NCBI GenBank assembly: GCA_964634895.1
Contig: CAZWJS010000030.1
Span: 1-17,152 of the forward strand
Direction of reading: 5' to 3'
DNA length: 17,152 nt
From: CG-Epi1 sp964634895
GTDB taxonomy: Archaea > Thermoplasmatota > Poseidoniia > MGIII > CG-Epi1
Each line of letters opens with the position of its first letter. Position 1 is the first letter of the stretch. Position numbers and translations under genes: made by a program. Shown one piece after another: positions 12,856 to 17,152 of this stretch. Below the pieces are notes generated by a model that saw only the letters and a list, made by a program, of their open reading frames with translations, ran no database searches and was not told the DNA's origin.

Positions 12856-15240
12856 CTATGCTCGTCTACGGACTAAGGCTATTCCGAGCATTGAAATCAA
12901 TGCAAATATTGCACTAAAACCAGGTAATGCCTGATTTGGTTCAGAAACATAAGCATCTGCCCAAACATCAAAGAATTCAATTACATACAAATCTTCACCA
13001 GACGTTTCGTTTTGCCTAGGGCACATTTCACCGGCTGCATCAATTTTGTCCGTTCTGATTTCATAACCATCATCAATAGAGGTAAATCCGTCATTGTCAT
13101 TATCGTCCCAAGTTATGTACCATTGACAGCCTGTATCTACATCGATAAATTGTGTTGATGATTCTGTAAGTATCATACTTCCAACTACTCGAGCTGAATC
13201 TATTCCTTTACAATCTTCTTGGTCTTCTTCGTCTTCTTCGTCTTCTTCGCAATCTTCATCATATGCTTCTAGAATTCTTATTTCTATTTCTTCATTCAAT
13301 GCTTCCTGCATATAGTTGTTTCCAGTTAAGTTTCCTCGATAAACGTTTTGCGTATTTTCATCATCATCTTCTGATTGTGCATCCCAATTGAATCTGACTG
13401 GACCTTTTGAAATATCTTCATAATTGTCATCATATATTTCTATGTGTACTTCATCGCCATACCAGACTCTCATTTCAACTATTATATTACCTGATTCAAT
13501 ATCTATGGTTTTTATATGTTCTGGATATATCTTACCTGTGTCAATCAAGACTCTCATTTTAAAGTAAATAAATATTGGGGCCTCTTCGTCTTCATGGTCT
13601 TCAAATGTTGCTGTATGAACAATCCAATCATCATTCCCGTCTCCATCTGAATCTAAGCCACACGCAGTTGCTTCGTAGTCTTCTATACAATCGTCTCCAC
13701 AAGGTTCAACTACTTCTAATTTACCAGTTAAATCGCCTAATGGTGCTTTGTCCTGCTGTTTGTCACTAAAATACTCAAAAGTTCCAGCGTATTCAAATGT
13801 CCAACGCCATTCATCATATGGCTGAATATCTCCTGAATTAAAAGAACCATCGTTTGCTGTAACAGTATGCTCAACACTATCTCCATTGTACCATACTACT
13901 GTGTCTCCAACATCTATTTCAGCATAATCTGGATCATAATATACTTCGCCATCTTCATTTCTTATTTCAATCCTAATGGATTCTTCTTCCTCATCTGATT
14001 CATAAAATAAATTTTCACCGCCTGGAAGCTCCTCTATTGGGTTGCCGTAATAGGGAATCTCATCTCTACTATATGTAATATTTTTCTCATACATTTTGAT
14101 TTCCATGCCGTCTTCACCTCCTTCCATATTAACCTCAGTTATCTCATTTGTAAGTGTACAATCACCACTAGTGCAATCTGGACCTTGTCTGATTGATGTT
14201 TCCATAGATGACATACTCATACCCTCGCCGGCCCCTTCCATTCCGAAAGTAGCTGTAAAGATTTGATTTGCATCGTCTTTTTCTACTCCTAGGACAATAT
14301 ACATCGGCGGTTCATCGTCACCTTCATCATCGCCTTCATCATCGCCTTCATCATCGCCTTCATCATCNNNNNNNNNNNNNNNNNNNNNNNNNNNNNNNNN
14401 NNNNNNNNNNNNNNNNNNNNNNNNNNNNNNNNNNNNNNNNNNNNNNNNNNNNNNNNNNNNNNNNNNNCCTTCATCATCGCCTTCATCATCGCCTTCATCA
14501 TCGCCTTCATCATCACCTTCCAAGTCTCCAAATAAACTGGCCATATTCATTTTCCGTTCGGAGGCGAATTTATCAAAATCATCTGCCCAGTAGGCTAAAG
14601 TTTCATATTTTGCTGAAGTGTTCTCAACCCAATCTTTCCCCTCTTCAAATGTAATTGGCTCATAAGGGTTGCAGTAAATACATGATCCATCATCTTCATC
14701 TGCTTCGGGATCATAATTATTAGCTTCGGGGTCGGTACAACCTAAGGTATCACTAAAATCACAGCTGTTATCGTCTATTGTTGCATTCTCATCATAATTA
14801 TTTGCACCTTCATAGATACAACCTTTAAACTCACAAGAACCATCATCTAATTGCGCTTCAGGATCATAATTGTCTGCATCTTGTTTCATACAACCGTATA
14901 TTACATATTCACAAGAACCGTCATCTACTTCTGCATACTTATTGTAGTTACTTGCTTTATCATCCATACAACCTAAAACCGGTTCTGTATACTCACAAGA
15001 ACCGTCATCGATCTCTGCCAATTCATCATAATTTTCTGCATCTTCATACATACAGCCTGCTATTGGTTCTTTAATTATACAAGAACCATCATCAATCTGA
15101 GCCATCGGATCGTAATTCTCAGCTTCTACATATGTACATCCTGGCTTTGCTTCTTGAAGTTCTTCTGTTGTGAGGCCATCTAAACAGCCTGTAAATGGCA
15201 CCAAAGCCATCATTGTCACTAAAAATATTGCTATTCGCAT
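12856..15240 (-). CDS. Large acidic lipoprotein with DDGSC repeats, degenerate cupredoxin domain and PGF-CTERM-like tail; internal assembly gap
   Basis: The protein starts with a signal peptide and lipobox (PFTGC, Cys19), so it is probably lipid-anchored. Residues 34-189 hold six Cys-paired repeats of pattern GC-x-(A)-NY-D-DDGSC. An acidic linker (FGDLEGDDE...) of 12-bp tandem repeats is interrupted by 100 N at 14368-14467, so the true length is unknown; 794 is a placeholder. A cupredoxin-like domain follows (about 13707-13948; YNGDSVEHTVTANDGSF, then WTFEYAGTFEYFS). Two Ca-loop-like stretches (DSDGDGNDDW, DNDNDGFTSIDD) and an E/D-rich segment come next. The C-terminus ends ALPGFSAIFALISMLGIALV-RRRA, a PGF-CTERM-type archaeosortase signal. 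A TATA box (15263-15271) lies 27 bases before the ATG. Role: surface or adhesion protein, inferred. Confidence 0.85.
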   Translation of the reverse strand: MRIAIFLVTMMALVPFTGCLDGLTTEELQEAKPGCTYVEAENYDPMAQIDDGSCIIKEPIAGCMYEDAENYDELAEIDDGSCEYTEPVLGCMDDKASNYNKYAEVDDGSCEYVIYGCMKQDADNYDPEAQLDDGSCEFKGCIYEGANNYDENATIDDNSCDFSDTLGCTDPEANNYDPEADEDDGSCIYCNPYEPITFEEGKDWVENTSAKYETLAYWADDFDKFASERKMNMASLFGDLEGDDEGDDEGDDEGDDEXXXXXXXXXXXXXXXXXXXXXXXXXXXXXXXXXXDDEGDDEGDDEGDDEGDDEPPMYIVLGVEKDDANQIFTATFGMEGAGEGMSMSSMETSIRQGPDCTSGDCTLTNEITEVNMEGGEDGMEIKMYEKNITYSRDEIPYYGNPIEELPGGENLFYESDEEEESIRIEIRNEDGEVYYDPDYAEIDVGDTVVWYNGDSVEHTVTANDGSFNSGDIQPYDEWRWTFEYAGTFEYFSDKQQDKAPLGDLTGKLEVVEPCGDDCIEDYEATACGLDSDGDGNDDWIVHTATFEDHEDEEAPIFIYFKMRVLIDTGKIYPEHIKTIDIESGNIIVEMRVWYGDEVHIEIYDDNYEDISKGPVRFNWDAQSEDDDENTQNVYRGNLTGNNYMQEALNEEIEIRILEAYDEDCEEDEEDEEDQEDCKGIDSARVVGSMILTESSTQFIDVDTGCQWYITWDDNDNDGFTSIDDGYEIRTDKIDAAGEMCPRQNETSGEDLYVIEFFDVWADAYVSEPNQALPGFSAIFALISMLGIALVRRRA
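13707..13948 (-). other. Cupredoxin-like domain with copper ligands mostly missing
   Basis: The fold signature is clear: a Val-Gly-Asp-Thr-Val-x-Trp strand (DVGDTVVWYNGDSVEHTVT) and a later WTFEYAGTFEYFSDKQQD with the plastocyanin spacing. The first His (EHTVT) is present, but the usual Cys-His-Met loop after the FEY strand reads FSDKQQDKAPLGDLTG, without Cys or His. Copper binding is unlikely. Confidence 0.7.
14311..14517 (-). repeat. 12-bp tandem repeat (GDDE units) with a 100-N gap
   Basis: Copies of CCTTCATCATCG encode GDDE. About 4.75 units (14311-14367) and 4.2 units (14468-14517) flank the N run. The missing sequence must be 1+12k bases to keep repeat phase; 100 keeps the codon frame but not the 12-base phase (97 or 109 would), so the gap length is arbitrary. 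The first unit next to PPM differs by synonymous changes (TTCATCGTCACC). Confidence 0.95.
14674..15141 (-). repeat. Six Cys-paired DDGSC repeats in the lipoprotein
   Basis: Each unit begins with a Cys and ends with a Cys exactly 19 residues later: Cys35/54, 63/82, 91/110, 117/136, 141/160 and 168/187. The core reads like GC-x4-A-x-NY-D-x-A-x2-DDGSC; unit five has DDNSC. Unit pitch varies from 24 to 28. The acidic core resembles a calcium loop; disulfides between the pair are plausible since the region is extracellular. Confidence 0.9.
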
Positions 15241-15262
15241 ATTTCGTTATTTTTTCAGTGGC

Positions 15263-15271
15263 TATATATAT
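15263..15271 (-). promoter_or_regulatory. TATA box for the lipoprotein gene
   Basis: The run TATATATA is centred about 27 bases before the ATG at 15240, the leaderless spacing. The same element is AT-symmetric and could also help the divergent exporter gene, though its own weak box (GATAAACAAT, about 15290-15299) is closer to the expected distance. Confidence 0.6.
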
Positions 15272-15323
15272 GCTTCTCAAAAAAATTCGATAAACAATAA
15301 GTTCTGTCCGCTGTAGCCAATGA

Positions 15324-15923
15324 ATGGATATAGCTGGTCTAATTGCAATGTTGGCATTTACATTGCCTATCTCTTTATTGCCTGGGCCAAATAATCTTCT
15401 ATCTGCTGCTCATAGTTCTCAATATGGATTCAAAAGATCTTTGCCTTTAATCTCAGGAATGGTAATTGGTTGGTTTCTGTTAGGTGTTATTGTTGCTTAT
15501 GGTGCATTATTCATAGAAGAAAACCAAAATTTACTTAACATTTTGACATATATTGGTGTTGGATATATTGTTTATTTGTCCTACAATATCGCTACTAATG
15601 AACCTATTAAAGAAAATGAAATCTCAAAAGATGAATTAGGCCTCAAGACTGGAATTGTACTTCAAGTTGTTAACGGAAAGGCATTCATTCATCTCCTAAT
15701 CTTGATGACGACCTTCGGAACTATATTTGGAGGAGGGTTGTTCGGAAAAATTATGATTGTCCTTCTTAATGTTGGAATTAAATTAATTGGTTGGTTTGCT
15801 TGGGCTGGATTTGCTAGTGCTCTAAAAGAAATATTTAACGACCCAAAATCTGGAATTTTGATTAATAGAATTCTAGGATTTTCACTATTTTGTGTAGCAA
15901 TTTGGATTATGGTACCTAAATGA
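15324..15923 (+). CDS. LysE/RhtB-family amino-acid exporter
   Basis: A 199-residue inner-membrane protein with six hydrophobic segments, the standard size for LysE translocators, which export amino acids or related compounds by proton exchange. The N-terminal signature is complete: LLPGPNNLLSAAHSSQYGF and then KRSLPLISGMVIGW (about 18-52). The second half has a repeat of the same three-helix unit, with GKAFIHLLILMTTFG. The substrate cannot be told from sequence. The ATG follows a weak TATA-like stretch by about 29 bases. The gene is convergent with the Frag1-like gene; their stops are three bases apart. Confidence 0.85.
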   Translation: MDIAGLIAMLAFTLPISLLPGPNNLLSAAHSSQYGFKRSLPLISGMVIGWFLLGVIVAYGALFIEENQNLLNILTYIGVGYIVYLSYNIATNEPIKENEISKDELGLKTGIVLQVVNGKAFIHLLILMTTFGTIFGGGLFGKIMIVLLNVGIKLIGWFAWAGFASALKEIFNDPKSGILINRILGFSLFCVAIWIMVPK

Positions 15924-15926
15924 AAA

Positions 15927-16637
15927 TTATTCTATTATCGATTCTCCTTCCATATCGTAGTTCAACGTATAGAAATAGCCAATCTGGGCTGTAAACACCA
16001 TTAACCATTCGAACAACGCTGCCATAGCATGCACACTGTGGTCATGGTCAGGCCCCAAGGATTCATACATGAAGAGCGGTTTTGCTCCCTCAGGAACAGA
16101 AAGGCCTAGAAGCACCATACTGAGATATCCTGCCACATTCAATGCTATTCTGATTCTGATTACATCGTTCGGATAATTATCTATTTGTCTGACTACGAAG
16201 ATCGCAACAGTTCCCAGAAGGAGTGTGAGGTAGAAGTACAATCCTGCCGTGACTCCATGGGCGTAAGAATATTTGTCCAAAGGAAAATTAACGGTCCAAA
16301 TGAAAGATACAGTTGCGATTTGCGCCATCACGACGAAAGCAAGATTAAACCAGAGCCATTTGCGTTCTGCATTCGAACTACGAAGTTGAACGTCCCATTT
16401 GTTGTACAATTTTATCCAGACAGGTATAGATATCACACCTGCTAAAGTCAAGCCGGCGGACCACAGTGTTCCTTCAGGAGTCTGCTCATCTAGTTCTGAA
16501 ATAGTAGGCAACCAGGGTTCGTGGTGTCCATTCGTTACTCCTATGATGTATGATATTATAAGTGTCAGGAAAGCTATCATCAACATGACATTCAGAACTT
16601 TCTGGCCTTGGCTCTGGTTTCTATAAATTAACTTCAT
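15927..16637 (-). CDS. Frag1/DRAM/Sfk1-like six-TM membrane protein
   Basis: The 236-residue protein has about six membrane helices. It fits the Frag1/DRAM/Sfk1 pattern: after helix 1 comes WLPTISELDEQTPEG (compare the 'P-IS-x-PE' motif of DRAM), a membrane His at 127 (SYAHGVTAGLYFY), and near the end SVHAMAALFEWLMVF with the His203 and Glu210-Trp211 motif. In eukaryotes these proteins function in autophagy (DRAM) or GPI-anchor maturation (Frag1/PGAP2); an archaeal role is unknown. Base composition differs from its neighbours, about 48-52% GC in several 60-base stretches (for example 16081-16140 and 16441-16500) compared with about 28% at 15541-15600. A TTAAAG box is centred 28 bases before the ATG. 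The family call is by pattern and moderately sure. Confidence 0.6.
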   Translation of the reverse strand: MKLIYRNQSQGQKVLNVMLMIAFLTLIISYIIGVTNGHHEPWLPTISELDEQTPEGTLWSAGLTLAGVISIPVWIKLYNKWDVQLRSSNAERKWLWFNLAFVVMAQIATVSFIWTVNFPLDKYSYAHGVTAGLYFYLTLLLGTVAIFVVRQIDNYPNDVIRIRIALNVAGYLSMVLLGLSVPEGAKPLFMYESLGPDHDHSVHAMAALFEWLMVFTAQIGYFYTLNYDMEGESIIE

Positions 16638-16660
16638 TAAATCTACATAGACTTCTTTAC

Positions 16661-16670
16661 ACTTTAAGTT
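16661..16670 (-). promoter_or_regulatory. TATA-like box for the Frag1/DRAM-like gene
   Basis: AACTTAAAGT on the minus strand is centred about 28 bases before the ATG at 16637, repeating the leaderless spacing of other promoters here. Confidence 0.4.
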
Positions 16671-16684
16671 TGCGTCATTAGATA

Positions 16685-16692
16685 TTTTATAA
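16685..16692 (+). promoter_or_regulatory. TATA box for the GDSL hydrolase gene
   Basis: TTTTATAA is centred about 27 bases before the ATG at 16716. It makes that ATG, and not the in-frame ATG at 16692 that overlaps the box, the likely start. Confidence 0.5.
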
Positions 16693-16715
16693 TGGCCGAT
16701 TATATTTTGGGGCAG

Positions 16716-17152
16716 ATGAAGAACGTTCTTTGCTTCGGAGATTCAAACACTTGGGGCTATTCACCACAAGATGGTTGTAGATTTCCTCCCAATATCAGAT
16801 GGACTGGCGTGCTTCAGGAATCGCTTGGAAATAGTTATCATATAATAGAAGAGGGTTTGAATGGACGTACAACCTTTATCAATGAAGAAGGTTATGAAGC
16901 TAGGCCCCTCAGAAGTGGGTCTGATGTTCTACAAATAATATTAGAAAGTCACAGACCTTTGGATTTTGTAACCATTATGCTGGGAACTAATGATCTTAAA
17001 TTAGAATTTAATCTTAGCGTAGAAGAAATTGCACTAGGTGCAAAAGAGTTGTGTGAAACTGTACTCAATTCTGAGTATTTGACAGACAACCCGCCACAAA
17101 TATTGTTGATTTCACCAACACACATTGGTTCTACAATAATGCCTGACCAGGA
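16716..17152 (+). CDS. SGNH/GDSL-family arylesterase-like hydrolase, 3' end missing
   Basis: The visible part is 145 residues; the window ends before the catalytic Asp/His block. Block I is CFGDSNTWGY with the nucleophile Ser10 (start at 16716). Block II is EEGLNGRTT and block III is MLGTNDL, together the serine-hydrolase oxyanion pocket of SGNH enzymes. The arrangement GDSNTWG...EGLNGRTT...LDFVTIMLGTND is close to the mycobacterial arylesterase/acyltransferase type. It should cleave carboxyl esters, thioesters or acetyl groups; substrate unknown. No signal peptide is present, so it is cytoplasmic. The neighbouring Frag1-like gene is divergent. Confidence 0.88.
   Translation, partial: MKNVLCFGDSNTWGYSPQDGCRFPPNIRWTGVLQESLGNSYHIIEEGLNGRTTFINEEGYEARPLRSGSDVLQIILESHRPLDFVTIMLGTNDLKLEFNLSVEEIALGAKELCETVLNSEYLTDNPPQILLISPTHIGSTIMPDQ

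Noticed and set aside
14268..14654. His/Leu-rich (LHHR) and Met/Lys-rich (MMKA) frames across the repeat and N gap
   Set aside because: They are alternative readings of the 12-bp repeat and run through unknown bases; no start or homology supports them.
14674..15141. Regular repeats as a CRISPR array
   Set aside because: The periodicity is at protein level with diverged bases and no constant direct repeat or unique spacers.

Overview
The window reads as a low-GC euryarchaeal chromosome segment, most likely from marine planktonic Candidatus Poseidoniales (Marine Group II) or a close relative. The archaeal signal comes from replication protein A with its partner protein, RadA, topoisomerase VI subunit A, a DUF63 membrane protein and a PGF-CTERM-like sorting tail. 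TATA boxes sit about 25-28 bases before several first-gene start codons, the spacing of leaderless archaeal transcripts. A bacterial-type PlsC acyltransferase and a secreted lipoprotein with Cys-paired 'DDGSC' repeats fit the marine lineage. The lineage call is inference; no rRNA is present. No tRNA, CRISPR array or insertion sequence was seen, and no gene-free stretch exceeds 300 bases.

Layout. (1) 1-2169, minus: a packed cluster of an OB-fold ssDNA-binding protein, a small basic protein, a class V PLP enzyme, and the start of an acidic protein cut by the window edge. (2) 2218-5670, plus: a recombination operon of RPA, the RPA-associated OB/winged-helix protein, RadA, and a 42-residue unannotated microprotein overlapping the end of radA. 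The two clusters diverge from a short intergenic region with several small palindromes between their TATA boxes. (3) 5685-9291, minus: a four-TM protein and DUF63 joined by a TAATG overlap, then a CARDB-type surface protein and an overlapping small protein. (4) 9361-10770, plus: pterin carbinolamine dehydratase, PlsC acyltransferase and a cupin. (5) 10788-15240, minus: Top6A, a sulfotransferase-like protein, and a large lipoprotein containing a 100-N assembly gap inside a 12-bp tandem repeat. (6) 15324-17152: LysE-type exporter (+), a Frag1/DRAM-like six-TM protein (-), and a GDSL/SGNH hydrolase (+) cut by the right edge.

Functionally the left third is a DNA repair and single-strand-DNA management island. 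The rest mixes envelope and surface genes with lipid and small-molecule metabolism. The items most worth a second look are the radA-coupled microprotein, the palindromic region between the two ssDNA-binding operons, the RPA lacking zinc-ribbon cysteines, the Top6A gene without its B partner, the cupredoxin-like domain lacking copper ligands, and the DRAM-like membrane protein.
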